DNA of 64,000 nucleotides from Semisulcospira habei (GCA_036245525.1 BTPG01000004.1:14766047-14830046), one strand, 5' to 3'; shown: positions 1 to 10,317, counted from the first letter of the stretch. Made by a program: numbers and translations. Notes: a model not told the origin generated them from the sequence alone.

Positions 1-287
1 GTTGATGCTGCCAAGCCCTTAAAGTCAAGGATCTCGGCATACGTGAGGGAAATGACAGTGTATGCAGCTGATTTGCGTGCCATCCTTGCCACAGTGTGGC
101 ATTCTCGGGGTGCACAAATTGTTTTTTCACCTTTGTCGTCGTGGTGTTGACGAGCTGTAGCGAGCTGGGCCGGTGGTGTGTCCGCGACCGCGATCCCAGG
201 AAGGGTTTAGGTGGCTTAGAACCTCCACCATACTGACACCAACATCAGGAGACACGGCGCTGTACAAGTTCATAATTATCTCAAATG
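1..287. other. Left-edge intergenic sequence
   Basis: No open frame, RNA gene or repeat that I recognise. The sequence is mixed composition and runs into the 40-bp tandem repeat on its right. Confidence 0.4.
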
Positions 288-482
288 ACACACTTCATTC
301 ACTCAGTGAACATTCACATCTCAACTAACACACTGCATACACTTTGTACAAGTTCACATCTCAACTAACACACTGCATACACTCTGTACAAGTTCACATC
401 TCAACTAACACACTGCATACACTCTGTACAAGTTCACATCTCAACTAACGCACTTCATTTATTCAGTGAACATTCACATCTC
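288..482. repeat. 40-bp tandem repeat
   Basis: Four successive copies of a 40-bp unit start at 314, 354, 394 and 434. The unit begins TCACATCTCAACTAACACAC and ends near TTGTACAAGT. Diverged half-units containing TTCATT..TTCAGTGAACAT flank both ends. The copies are contiguous, so this is a minisatellite and not a spaced array. Confidence 0.85.
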
Positions 483-708
483 CATCTGAACCACCCTGCT
501 TTTGTGCATATTGTTGCTGTTGTTGTAGTGGTGCTAGTGGCGGAGGTCGTACATTTACCTTGAGTAAATAAATAAACAATAAAGGAAACTGGTCCATAGG
601 CACTACATCTTCATTATCGCCCTCTCAACTGGTGTTGCGGGCATGTTGACGTTAATGTTGCTGTTGTTGAAACTTCCTGATTCTGTCTGACTCTCTTTCT
701 GCCCTGCA

Positions 709-836
709 GATTTTTAAGCTTTATATTTACATCTTGTCTTAAGACCTTGCTTTTAGTCTGGTTGACTAGATTTTTTACCCACCCCACCGTGAGATGGCCT
801 TAGTCGCCTGCCGGGCGTTAAACCCAAATAACTAAA
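709..836 (+). mobile_element. SINE-like element, copy outside the array
   Basis: This stretch matches the dispersed repeat found more than 30 times further right: a segment with TTTACATCTTGTCTTAAG, then TTTTAGTCTGG, GTGAGATGGCCTTAGTCGCC, GGCGTTAAACCC and an AAATAACTAAC tail. It lies next to unrelated sequence, which shows that the repeat moves independently of the T-box array. The tail made of AACT-type repeats fits a short retroposed element. I cannot see clear pol III boxes, so the tRNA or other origin is unknown. Confidence 0.7.
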
Positions 837-1150
837 CTGCAGGCCCTTCAGAGCACGGGAAATGACCACCAACTGCTGGTGCAGATCAGAGAGCTCCACG
901 CGGACTTGAAGGAATATTATGACATCATTTTTATTTGGGTCCCAGGGCATGTGGGCATCGAAGGCAACAGGATCGCAGATTCTGCTGCCAACGATGCCCG
1001 CAATGACCCTGTCCCTGACACACAGACTGTTTGTAGTGATTTTAGACATGTGGTTAGTGCATACATAGCCCGTGACTTAGTGGCAGTCCGAGTGGGACAA
1101 AGAGGAAGCTAACAAGCTGCATGAAGCCCAGAAAGAAAGGCACAACAGAA
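837..1150 (+). pseudogene. LINE ORF2 C-terminal RNase H fragment
   Basis: The plus-strand frame carries a typical LINE RNase H end, with IWVPGHVGIEGNRIAD at about 934-984; the His and Asp of that motif belong to the RNase H active-site region. A short frame runs to 1112. The expected Trp/Glu-rich tail (SEWDKEEANKLHE at about 1086-1124) continues in another frame, so a one-base change near 1079 breaks the gene. No reverse transcriptase domain lies upstream, so the copy is 5' truncated. The AT- and GC-patchy sequence up to about 1380 is probably its 3' UTR. Confidence 0.7.
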
Positions 1151-1335
1151 AAGTAGTTTCTTCACACATAAAAGTTTTTACACCAAAATCCGCCTTTTTT
1201 TTGCATGTGGGGACGTTTTGTATCAGAGTTTCTGATTCGTTGGTTTCAGCCCATACAAGAAAAGTCACTCTACAAGTACAGAAATGAGTGCTTGACATAT
1301 ATAGTAGGTTGCTTCCCTTAGACCGTACTGCCGGT

Positions 1336-1360
1336 GAGCCCCCGCGGATTGCGGGGGCTC
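1336..1360. repeat. GC-rich hairpin, copy 1
   Basis: A perfect 10-bp stem (GAGCCCCCGC / GCGGGGGCTC) with a 5-nt loop. It is followed by ATGAGGATCT and a further stretch also seen after the copy at 2504. It sits downstream of the RNase H fragment and may be the 3' end structure of the same retroelement family. Confidence 0.6.
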
Positions 1361-2503
1361 ATGAGGATCTAGGCCTCTCGCAGATGGATAGATGCAAAAG
1401 TGTAAAAGTAAACTGACTGACGAGCTGTATGTACTCAACGTTACTCCCTTCAAATCCACCCATAAACCAAGCCCACTCTCATCTCGCGTGAATCTCCCAA
1501 AGCACAACGAGACTTCGCGTGGGCAGAGAAGGAGGGTGGAGAGTTTGGGGGAGGAATAACCCAGTGCGCCGAGGCCATCGGGGCCCACCTTTGGGAACTT
1601 GCCGCGTAGGCATTGCGAAGCCTGTGATGGAGACAGAGACGAAACGGCCACATAGTTTCAAACTTTGAAGAGTGATCCCTAGGGCTTTGAGCGGATTTGT
1701 CCAACTGAGCATTGCTGGTCGGCTGGTTCGGCATCCTGTCTCGAAAGACAATGGGAGTATGCGCTTGCTGGGTCAGTCACTGGAGTGACCTCTCCAGTGC
1801 GCAAGCCTTGTCGAAGTGTATGGAGATCCTGGGGTGCCCAGTCGTCAAGATCCCCCTCTCGGCCTCGCTGATGTATCCAAAGGAATGCAAAGCAGTACGT
1901 TTGGCACCAGTTTGGCTGCAGGAGCTGCCAGAACAGTGCGTGAATACAGGCAGCTGTCTGCCTTCGGGGCTCCACTCCTGATTTGAAGGGTTTACTCCCC
2001 CACATTTGGCCGTTGGATCCAACCTGATCTCCTCCGTCCTCTAGCCGTTGGCTGTCAGAAACAGCTCATCCGCCTAGTGGTGCAATGTGAACACCACCCC
2101 CTCACGTGGTTTAGCCCACCAGCTGAGGTGGTTTGCCAGGGTGTGGCGCTTGGAGCCAGCACGTGAGAGATTAAGGAGATGGATGAGGACCAGTGATGCC
2201 CGTCCGTCCTATGTAGGACGCAGCTGCCGAACAGCAAAGGTACTACCTCTATCCAGAGCCCCCTACGCCCTCGGCTGGTAGCAGCATAGATTAGACGGAA
2301 GAAGGTGAAAAAAGGGTGTCTTCTATGTTCTATGGATAGACCTCAAAACTCATTAACTAACCTCTTCACTGTCAGTGGACGCAGATTGTGAATGATTTTT
2401 TATCTCAGCCCGACAGAAAGCAGTGTGTCTAGGGTAACATCGATAAAAGTAGCTTTAGCATAAGACATAGACACTGCAGCAAGAGGAATAGACTGATTTT
2501 TAG
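1361..2503. other. Intergenic stretch without recognised gene
   Basis: Several overlapping short frames exist here on the minus strand (for example 1265-1651 and 1679-2005). They overlap in multiple frames, show no domain I recognise, and look like chance openings in GC-balanced sequence. I call no gene. Confidence 0.5.
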
Positions 2504-2527
2504 GAGCCACCGCAAATGCGGGGGCTC
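2504..2527. repeat. GC-rich hairpin, copy 2
   Basis: GAGCCACCGC pairs with GCGGGGGCTC except for one mismatch, and ATGAGGATCT follows, as at 1336-1360. The two copies share the right flank and so are members of one dispersed repeat. Confidence 0.55.
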
Positions 2528-3296
2528 ATGAGGATCTATGCATCTTGCAGCTGGATCTTGTTGACTTTTTTTCGGTAGTGAGAAACTGAATTATAGACAG
2601 AGCGAGTTAAACGTTTGACTGTTCACAACTACATACATACACTCTCTCATACCGTGCGGCATAGCGCAAATTGTTTAGAAAAATGCTTATTATGGTTCCA
2701 CATAACGAAATAACATGATTAATTCATGAGCAAATACCAGTCCCACACGTGACAGGACATGCACACACTAAACGAAGATGTAAACATGCATTTTAACGCA
2801 AATTAAAATATCTGTACATTTTGGTGTAACAATCTTTATAAACAGAAATGCACAGTGTGTGCATATCTTTACCATTACAAAAGATATAAAAAAAAATAAA
2901 TAAATAAAATCTTCTAACGACAAAAGAAAAAGAAAAACACAACAATCTCCGAGATTACAGAAATTGACTTTTGATTATATATGTGTGCTAGTCTTATATA
3001 TTGGACCTTACGGCGTATAGCTGCAAGGTCCAAAATTACAGACCAGCACACACTATGTATCAGCAGCGTGAAACGAGTCGTCAAGCTGAGATGCAATGTA
3101 CGGGGTTAGACTACTGGTGATCCAAACCCCCCCCCCCCACCCCCATCTTGTCGTTTTGACGACTGAAGCCACGCTCCATATCTACAAAGTCATCATTATG
3201 GTCCAGGTTGAAGATCAGTCTCACATTTGGAAAGCGGTCGTCCCAAGAAGAACGTCCCAACTGCAAGTGATGGATCGGCTTGCGGCCATGATTATG
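2528..3296. other. AT-rich intergenic stretch with poly-C run
   Basis: No gene recognised. The sequence is A/T-rich around 2640-3100 and contains a C homopolymer near 3127-3139. Confidence 0.5.
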
Positions 3297-3354
3297 GTTC
3301 AAGGTTGTGCCAGATTAATTCAGGCGCCAAGCTAAACTGGCACTACCCTTGAAC
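3297..3354. repeat. Short inverted repeat related to the 48-kb MITE
   Basis: Imperfect arms (GTTCAAGGTTGTGCCAG at 3297-3313 and CTGGCACTACCCTTGAAC at 3337-3354) fold back on each other. The core with GTTCAAGG..GCCAG..GGCGCCAAGCT resembles the palindrome at 48021-48100, which suggests one family of small hairpin elements. Confidence 0.5.
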
Positions 3355-3578
3355 TGCCGTGGTCGAATTTTCTCCCGCTGTAGAAGGGCAGACTAACAGA
3401 CTAGTCTTCTTGACTCGACATCATGTAATCGTCAAAGGCCAGCTCAGGCAATTTGAAGACTAGCACTCTTGCTCCGGAATGGCGGTATAGCAGGAATGTC
3501 GCAGTTGGTCGTCAAAGAAAGGCTCGGGGCTGGTAGAGGGGGTGGGATCGGCTGTTCCGGGGACCACCTGCTGGGGGA

Positions 3579-4178
3579 CTAGCGGGGAGGGTGGGGCTGG
3601 GGGTGAGGCGGCTGTCGACTTCTGTAAGTGACAAGGACCCGCGGTAAAGACGCTGTACGGTTGGGGGTGGAGGTTGCAGACTTCTGTACCTGAGGCTGAG
3701 CTGTAACTGAAGTGTTGGACGGGTGAGACTGCCAGTTGCCAAAATCAAAAGGCGGACGGACCTGAGCTGTAGTGAACTGCGCAGATTGAGGGGAAGCTGG
3801 ACCGCGCTGCGGGGCCTTCAGGTTGACCGAGACGGACTTGGGAAGATCTGGTGGGGGAAATTTAGGAACCGTGGAGATGGGAACATAAGCAGCTGAGGAT
3901 GCTGCCGGTTGTGGCCATCCCTGAGAGGTATTTTGCCGACGCCGGTGGGAGAAGGGGTAGCCAGGCAGGTCGTTGTGATCTACGTCAGACGTGGTCGAGG
4001 TAGAGGCTGAGGTGGGTGGGACGTGCCGAGTGAGAGTGAAGGTGGGCTGCTGCTCTGACTGCCAGTTGGTTACGTTTGCAGCCACGGGTGTGAACGTGCT
4101 CTGGTTTCCAGCTTGCCACATCTTCCCTGGTACACCCGTTACTTGCTCAATGATCACTTGGCCCGTGAAATCGGGCAA
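3579..4178 (-). CDS. Pro/Ser/Thr-rich frame of unknown function
   Basis: A 199-codon open frame on the minus strand. Its first 40 residues look ordered (PDFTGQVIIEQVTGVPGKMW); the rest is rich in Pro, Ser, Thr and Gln, as in disordered regions of regulatory proteins or some Gag proteins. The listed first codon is TTG, and the frame continues upstream without an ATG to about 4280, so this may be an exon and not a whole gene. Just upstream on the same strand lie a poly-Gln tract and a coiled-coil-like segment. I do not recognise the family. It could also be chance or a decayed retroelement. Confidence 0.3.
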   Translation of the reverse strand: MPDFTGQVIIEQVTGVPGKMWQAGNQSTFTPVAANVTNWQSEQQPTFTLTRHVPPTSASTSTTSDVDHNDLPGYPFSHRRRQNTSQGWPQPAASSAAYVPISTVPKFPPPDLPKSVSVNLKAPQRGPASPQSAQFTTAQVRPPFDFGNWQSHPSNTSVTAQPQVQKSATSTPNRTASLPRVLVTYRSRQPPHPQPHPPR

Positions 4179-4339
4179 GTCCGTGGTTTTGAGATCCTTT
4201 AGATCATCGATGGCACTGACGGACTCCGGAGTGAGATTGCCTGAAATGAGTTCAGGAAACTGTCGAGGTACACGTAAACCCGTCGGACGTTAGTGGGGCT
4301 TGGCCGCTTCTGAAGTAGTCGGGACTAGTTGCTGTTGTT

Positions 4340-4540
4340 CCTGATGATGATGATGATGATAATTATTCATAATTCGGACCCTGTTGTTGTTGCTGCTGCT
4401 GCTGCTTCTGTTGATCATCAGATGAATCGGGGGTGCGAAGTGAGCACATTGCTATGTGTGTGTAAAAACATGATGGACGTTAGGCAAAAGCTGTTTCAGA
4501 CCAGCAACTTGTTTCTTCAGCTGCTCACGTTTCGCTTTCT
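4340..4540 (-). pseudogene. Poly-Gln and coiled-coil-like coding remnant
   Basis: Read on the minus strand, 4381-4413 encodes a run of eight Gln after QK. Further upstream (about 4490-4540) a frame gives KREQLKKQVAGLKQLLPNV, a plausible coiled coil. Stops separate the pieces, so they are either exons of one gene with 3579-4178 or a decayed gene. The family is unknown. Confidence 0.3.
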
Positions 4541-4611
4541 ACTTTTCGTGCGACTGAGACATGTTCATTGACAAATGTGATCACTGAGCAGTCAATATCA
4601 TCGTCAGTGCT

Positions 4612-4702
4612 TTAACCCTTTGGCTGTCGGCAGCGCTTTTGTCGAGATGATTCCTTCGGGAATCACCTCGACACCAAGCGCTACCAGCAGTCAAAGAGTT
4701 AA
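4612..4702. mobile_element. Small TTAA-flanked MITE, piggyBac-like
   Basis: An 83-bp core (4616-4698) lies between two TTAA sites. Its ends are imperfect inverted repeats: CCCTTTGGCTG on the left, and CTCTTTGACTG when the right end is read in reverse. A second stem (GTCGAG..CTCGAC) lies inside. TTAA duplication with CCC-type ends is typical of piggyBac-derived MITEs. It encodes nothing. Confidence 0.6.
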
Positions 4703-4765
4703 ATCATCTTCACCGTGGTGACAAACACTACTAAAACACTGCATCAACCTAACCACAAGCACTGG

Positions 4766-4862
4766 ACTGTTGGAGTTGTCGGCCTCGTCGTGTTTGGGGG
4801 AATCGGTGTCCCCGGTGGCACCGTGGTTGCGGTGGCAGGATGGAGGTTCAGGCAAAGGGTCG
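4766..4862 (-). pseudogene. T-box upstream-exon fragment at array edge
   Basis: Only the 5' part of the T-box-bearing exon is present, the stretch reading [15 protein letters not shown] on the minus strand. The T-box codons and splice donor are absent. It is the left limit of the array. SINE sequence follows directly. Confidence 0.75.
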
Positions 4863-5723
4863 ACATTTTAGCCTGAGATTTTTAATCTATATATTTACAT
4901 CTTGTCTTAAGGTCTTGCTTTTAGTCTGGCTGACCAGATTTGTACCCATCCCGCCGTGAGATGGCCAAAGTCACCTGCTCGGCGTTAAACCCAAATAACT
5001 AACTAATCCATTTTCGTACTTAAATCCGTTCTTCTCGGGTGGATAGGATGGCGCGCTAACTACTCCACCCACCCCACATCAATAACTGAAATATTGCATT
5101 TTTAAATCGCATTTATCAAACTGAACGGCCCAAACCCCACCCCTTTCAAAGTCAAGGTCAAAGATCAGAGCTCAGGTTCGAAGTTCAGACTCATGACTAC
5201 CTGAAAGACAAGAAATAAATGAACAACCACACTAAACATAGCTCACAGTGGCGGTAAACAAGGTCTTGTAATGCAAAACATGCAAAAACGCCGACAAAAC
5301 TGCAAATGCAGCGATTTCTTGGGAAAATATCACATTTTTCAAGATTTTCTTTTCAGTTTTCCAACAGCAAAAGTGCAACCTCAATGATATGGTTACATTA
5401 AACCAGTTTCCGGTCAATGTCAAATATGACTCAGGTTCGAAGTTCAGACTCAGAGCCGGGGTAAAGGGCAGCGAAAGACGAGAAGTCAGTTTATGAGACG
5501 AGACGATATGACGCAGACGAGTCGAGACTAGACCAGACAGACAGTACGAGACGAGACTGCATATGACATGAGAAGAGACAAGACCAGACAAAAAAAAAAT
5601 CAACAGTCCATCTAACACATGACGTGCACTAGTTTTCTCCCCCGATTCGCTACCGCTTGTCAGTGGTAGCAAATGGAGGCAGTCCACCAGTGTGGACAAG
5701 AGTAGGTGGGAGAGGCGACTGAC

Positions 5724-6020
5724 CTGCCAGCCTTGGTGACGATCATCTCGGTGCCCAGCTCGTCAAACTCTTTCCACAGTGCCTTCATCTCGAGCTGGGA
5801 GAACACGTTCATCATTTTGGGATGAAGAGGCTTCTTCGGGCCGTCAGTCTTGCCATGCAGGGGCGATAATCGGCCTCCGACTTGCTGTCAGAGTTGTGTC
5901 CCATGTCGGACTGGGCGTCCTGACTGTTGGAGTTGTCGGCCACGTCGTATTTGGGGGAGTCGGTGTCCCCGGTGCGGCCGTGGTTGCGGTGGCAGGATGG
6001 AGGTTCAGGCAAAGGGTCGA
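5724..6020 (-). pseudogene. T-box exon copy 1 (TBX1/10-like)
   Basis: Minus-strand exon encoding the start of a T-box domain: [13 protein letters not shown] then [11 protein letters not shown], which matches the opening of TBX1/10-type domains closely. The exon ends ..GGCAG directly before GTCAGT, a good 5' splice site and the position where T-box genes commonly have an intron. The T-box frame is open back through [13 protein letters not shown]. Further upstream the acidic Ser/Asp-rich part ([15 protein letters not shown]) is in another frame, so the exon is not continuous as it stands. No downstream T-box exon follows within the window. The subfamily call is inference. Confidence 0.8.
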
Positions 6021-6100
6021 AATGGACTAAGTCGAATATGGACTGACAGGTGGTAGGGCCCACTACACACGCTTCCATACTTTTCAATATATAAAAAGTA

Positions 6101-6261
6101 TGAAAAGCATTCCGTGCATAGCGTAGCTCTTCTGCATGCTAGTTCCTAGCCTGTCAATATGATAGCGGGCGGGCACCCGTCCAAACGGATTCTGTAGACA
6201 CTTGGCGTCGTAGTACAGCGCAGGGTCGGGTGCGAATTCTCCGTAATATCCCGTTCCATAT
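6101..6261 (-). pseudogene. Tyr/Gly-rich upstream segment, SINE-interrupted type
   Basis: On the minus strand this reads YYGEFAPDPALYYDAKCLQNPFGRV, then a HSDRLGTSMQKSYAM-like stretch (here with HIDRLG). It is cut at its 5' side by the SINE-like element. Equivalent copies follow T-box exons near 12999, 16561, 18265, 20150, 23783, 25670 (eroded), 27415, 29132, 31665 (partial), 33340, 46225, 49818, 51540, 54075 (partial), 55772, 57925, 60460 and 62158. I take it as the N-terminal coding part of the same T-box gene, by co-occurrence and orientation only. Confidence 0.6.
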
Positions 6262-6408
6262 AATATGCGACATTTTAGCCTGAGATTTTTAATCTATATT
6301 TTCATCTTGTCTTAAGATCTTGCTTTTAGTCTGGCTAACCAGATTTTTACACATCCCGCTGTGAGATGGCCTTAGTCGCCTGCTCGGCGTTAAACCCAAA
6401 TAACTAAT
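6262..6408 (+). mobile_element. SINE-like element, representative array copy
   Basis: About 145 bp from ACATTTTAGCCTGAGATTTT to the AAACCCAAATAACTAA tail. About 35 copies occur in the array, among them near 4870, 7270, 13850, 14710, 15145, 16730, 18430, 19440, 20310, 23950, 24960, 25830, 27580, 29300, 30305, 31795, 33510, 34510, 46390, 47345, 48455, 49975, 51705, 52720, 54195, 55935, 58095, 59100, 60580, 62325 and 63325. Most are duplicated along with the units and are not separate insertions. This copy splits the Tyr/Gly-rich segment that is continuous at 7014-7268. Confidence 0.75.
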
Positions 6409-7013
6409 CCATTTTCGTACTTGAATCCGTTCTCGGGAGGATAGAAAGGCACCCTAACTACTCCACCCACCCCACCCCACCCCACATCAATAACTGAAAT
6501 ATTGCATTCTTTAAACGCATGTATCAAACTGAACTCCCCAAACCCCACCCCTTTCAAGGTCAAGGTCAAAGATCACAGCTCAGGTTCGAAGTTCAGACTA
6601 ATGACTTCGTGGCATTGAAACTGGTTTCTTAGCAACCCCACACCCAAGCACAGCTGAAATCAACGTGCTCCTCAAATCACTACGTCAACGGCAACTCAAC
6701 ATAGGCCCACAATTCTCCACTGGATAATCTCAGAATAGTATCATTCAAAGCAAGAAACATGTCTCCTATCCGCTAACCAGACATTTCCAGCAAATTCCAA
6801 CATTCAGCCCTACTACAAATTTTTAAACAAGGCAAGAATTATTTTTTAAAAACACCGCTCCACCTACTGCCTGAACTGCCCAGATTTGAATAATAACGTG
6901 ACCTGAAAGAGGAACTCTCCCACCTTAACACCATTCAATCTGCCATCAGTGTAACCCGTATACACTAAGTCAAACCCAAAGTGACACCATTGAATGTTGC
7001 TGTATTTTAAAGT

Positions 7014-7268
7014 TATGGCCCATCTTTTAATGGTGCACCGTAATGTCCCGTTCCATATCCATTTTCGTGCTTGAATCCGTTCTCATGTGGCTGATAGTAG
7101 CCGGGGTGGTAGGAAGGCATTCCGTCCATAGTGTAGCTCTTCTGCGTGTTAGTTCCTAGCCTGTCACTATGATAGCGGTCGGGCACCCGTCGAAACGGAT
7201 TCTGTAGACAGTTGGCGCCGTAGTACAGAGCACGGTCGGGTGCGAATTCACGTTATATCCCGTTTCAT
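7014..7268 (-). pseudogene. Tyr/Gly-rich upstream segment, uninterrupted copy
   Basis: Minus strand: CLQNPF.., then MDGMPSYHPGYYQPHENGF and KHENGYGTGHYGAPLKDGP before a TAA. No SINE is present between the ENG and YGTG codons, so this is the empty-site version of the exon. Unlike the copies at 19-30 kb it has Lys, not a stop, at the KHENG position. The 5' end is slightly decayed. Confidence 0.6.
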
Positions 7269-8445
7269 ATTATACGACATTTTAGCCTGAGATTTTTAAT
7301 CTATAGTTACATCTTGTCTTAAGATCTTGCTTTTAGTCTGGCTGACCAGAATTTTACCCATCCCGCTGTGAGATGGCCTTAGTCACCTGCTCGAAGTTAA
7401 ACCCAAATAACTAACTAATCTATTTTCGTACTTGAATCCGTTCTCGGGTGGATAGGAAGGAACCCTAACTACTCCACCCACCCCACCCCACATCAATAAC
7501 TGAAATATTGCATTTTGTAAACCCATTTATCAAACTGAACTCCCCAAATCACACCCCTTTCAAGGTCAAGGTCAAAGATCACTGCTCAGGTTCGAAGTTC
7601 AGACTCATGACTACCAGTAAGACGAGAAATAAATGAACAACCACACTAAACATAGCTCACAGTGCCGGTAAACAGGGTGTTGCGATGCACGCCTACAAAA
7701 CTGCAAACGCAGCAATTTCTGGGAAAAATTTCAAATTTTTCATGATTTTTTTTTCAGTTTTCCAACAGCAAAAGTCCAAACTCAATGATATGTTTACATA
7801 AACCAGTTTCCGGTCAATGTCACATATGGCATGTGTTGACCTGACAGATCACGGATTACAGTGCCATTTCCGTGCTGTCCAGTCTCTTAGCTCAGGTTCG
7901 AAGTTCAGACTCATGACTACCAGTAAGACAAGAATAAATGAACAACCACACTAAACATAGATCACAGTGCCGGTAAACAGGGTGTTGCGATGCAAAACAT
8001 GCAAAAACGCCATCAAAACTGCAAACGCAGGGATTTCTTGAACAAATTTTCCCTTTTTCATGATTGTTCTTATCAGTTTGCCAACAGCAATGGTCCAAAC
8101 TCAATGATATGGTTACATTAAACCAGTTTCTCATCAATGTCACATATGACTCAGGTTCGAAGTTCAGACTCAGAGCCGGGGTAAAGGGCAGCGAAAGACG
8201 AGAAGTCAGTTTACGAGACGAGATGAGATGATGCAGACGAGGCGAGACCAGACAGACAGTACGAGACGAGACTGCAGATGACATGAGAAGAGACAAGTCC
8301 AGACAAGAAACAAAATAAAAAACCTCAGTCTATCTAACACAAGACGTGCACTAGTTTTCTCCCCCGATTCGCTACCGCTTGTCAGTGGTAGCAAATGGAG
8401 GCAGTCAACCAGTGTGGACAAGAGGAGGTTGGAGAGGCGACTGAC

Positions 8446-8743
8446 CTGCCAGCCTTGGTGACGATCATCTCGGTGCCCAGCTCGTCAAACTCTTTCCACA
8501 GTGCCTTCATCTCGAGCTTGGCGAAAACGTTCATCATTTTGGGATGAAGAGGCTTCTTCGGGCCGTCAGTCTTACCAGGCAGGGGTGATAACCGGCCTCC
8601 CTGACTTGCTGTCAGAGTTGTGTCCCATGTCGGACTGGGCGTCCTGACCGTTGGAGTTGTCGGCCGCGTCGTGTTTGGGTGAATCAGTGTCCCCGGTTGC
8701 GCCGTGGTTGTGGTGGCAGGATGGAGGTTCAGGCAAAGGGTCG
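8446..8743 (-). pseudogene. T-box exon copy 2
   Basis: T-box opening intact with Gln to Lys before LEMKALW; donor GTCAGT. A short insertion in the upstream part (GTCAGGGAGGCC where most copies read GTCGGAGGCC) puts the Pro/Thr-rich upstream frame and the T-box in one 121-codon frame (8382-8747). The SINE-like element follows at once without the Tyr/Gly-rich segment. Same structure as copy 13. Confidence 0.75.
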
Positions 8744-10317
8744 ACATTTTAGCCTGAGATTTTTAATCTATATATTTACACAGGGTTCATACGGATTGGG
8801 AAGAGTTGGGAAAGTTTGGAAAAACTAAGTAGCCTTTTCCCAGTTGGGAAAGTCAAGGAAAATTGGCATCGTGTTGGGAAAGTTTGGGAAAATCAGCGGC
8901 AGACCGTTTCGGGCGAGCAGACGATCTTTTGTTCGTGCATTGCGAGTTACGGTTCTTTCCCCGGTTTGCAATAATTATTGTTTGAGAGTTACGGTTGACG
9001 AATAGTGTGCCATGAGGTAGTATGCCGCCATCATTCATTGTAAAAAGTCTACATTTTGAAAATGCCTGGAAATTGTACTTTCAACGATTTCTGGCTAGAA
9101 AAAAGAGTATAAAGTTTGGCTTCAAAAAGGTGGCACCAACAGGCACAAAGCTTATTGCAGTGCGTACAACAATACCATTTTCTTTGGATCGATGGGCGAA
9201 GGCACCATCGATTAGCCACAGCAAAGGTAAGAAAACTGGTCAGGTGCATTATTTTTGGGGTAAATTTTAGATTACTTAATTAGGTACCGACATTATTGAG
9301 CTTTACAACCACTAGCACACAAAATCGCCAAATTTTAGTCATGTTTCTAAGTTCAAATCTGTCCCAATTTTGGATCGATTTATAAAATAAATACATTAAA
9401 ATAAAAACTGATCTTTCCTTAGCTCTTTCAATCTTTGAATGGTTGTTACGTGGTGGAGTTGTAGTCGAAGTATGATAAACACACCAGACGCACGCACGTA
9501 AGAGTACTTTAAAATAAACCTCGTTCAGCTGCAATCCGTCGCACGTGGCTTAAGGATGTAGACAATACTGGAGTAACAGTTCCAACAATATTTAATTCAG
9601 CGATGCGATATCCACACAATAATGCTCTTTCAAATGCACAAACTACTGAATACAAAGTCTCTTCTGCTATGTCCGTACTACGACTCAAAGTTTCTCATAC
9701 ACAGCGTCTTTCGCAATAAACTGCGTGTCTCTATAACTGACAAAGCAGGACAATGTACTCACGGGCTTTCCCAGCGCCCTCCTTATATACACTATCAAAA
9801 TCTAGAATGATGAATCTTCTACGGAAATCATGAACTCAAACAACCAGAACGAAACACGCAGCCGAAGCTCATTAACATAAACTTTCCAGAAACAATAATA
9901 ATATATCAGGCTACAAAACACGGCTGCTCACTTCAGCTCTAAATTCTAACGTATAATTAAGTCACATAAAAGTATGGTATCCCTATCACCTGGTAGCTCT
10001 ATAAAGTACGAGAACATTCCCAAAACAAAACAAAGGGCTGCTCAATACACGAGCACAGGAAAACAAAAAGTAGCAAAAATGTTGCGATGTCAACCGACGT
10101 GACACTTACAAGGCCATTAGACAGTGCGACCCTTCTACAACGCACCGGACTAAACACAACAAAACGAAATCGGCTCTACTCACGAACAAAAGAAAAACTT
10201 ACTAAAAAAAACACGTGAAACATAACCGTGATAGCTCAAATAAACATCAGATTGTTACCTACGAATAACACATGTACGCTCTCACAGGATAACACAACCA
10301 CAATCGTAACAATGGTA

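Noticed and set aside
288..482. CRISPR-like array
   Set aside because: The 40-bp repeats are contiguous without spacers, and the genome is eukaryotic.
5232..5699. Minus-strand 120-155 codon frames of the type SLPFTPALSLNFEPES in each unit
   Set aside because: They lie past the splice donor in intron-like, minisatellite-bearing sequence, vary in length through small indels and show no domain.
5779..6056. Plus-strand open frames repeated in every unit (for example [13 protein letters not shown] and [12 protein letters not shown] types)
   Set aside because: They are antisense shadows of the T-box exon; their conservation follows from the duplicated DNA.
9022..9270. 82-codon plus-strand frame in the TIR element
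   Set aside because: No domain, overlapped by a frame on the other strand, and far from the transposase remnant; likely chance.
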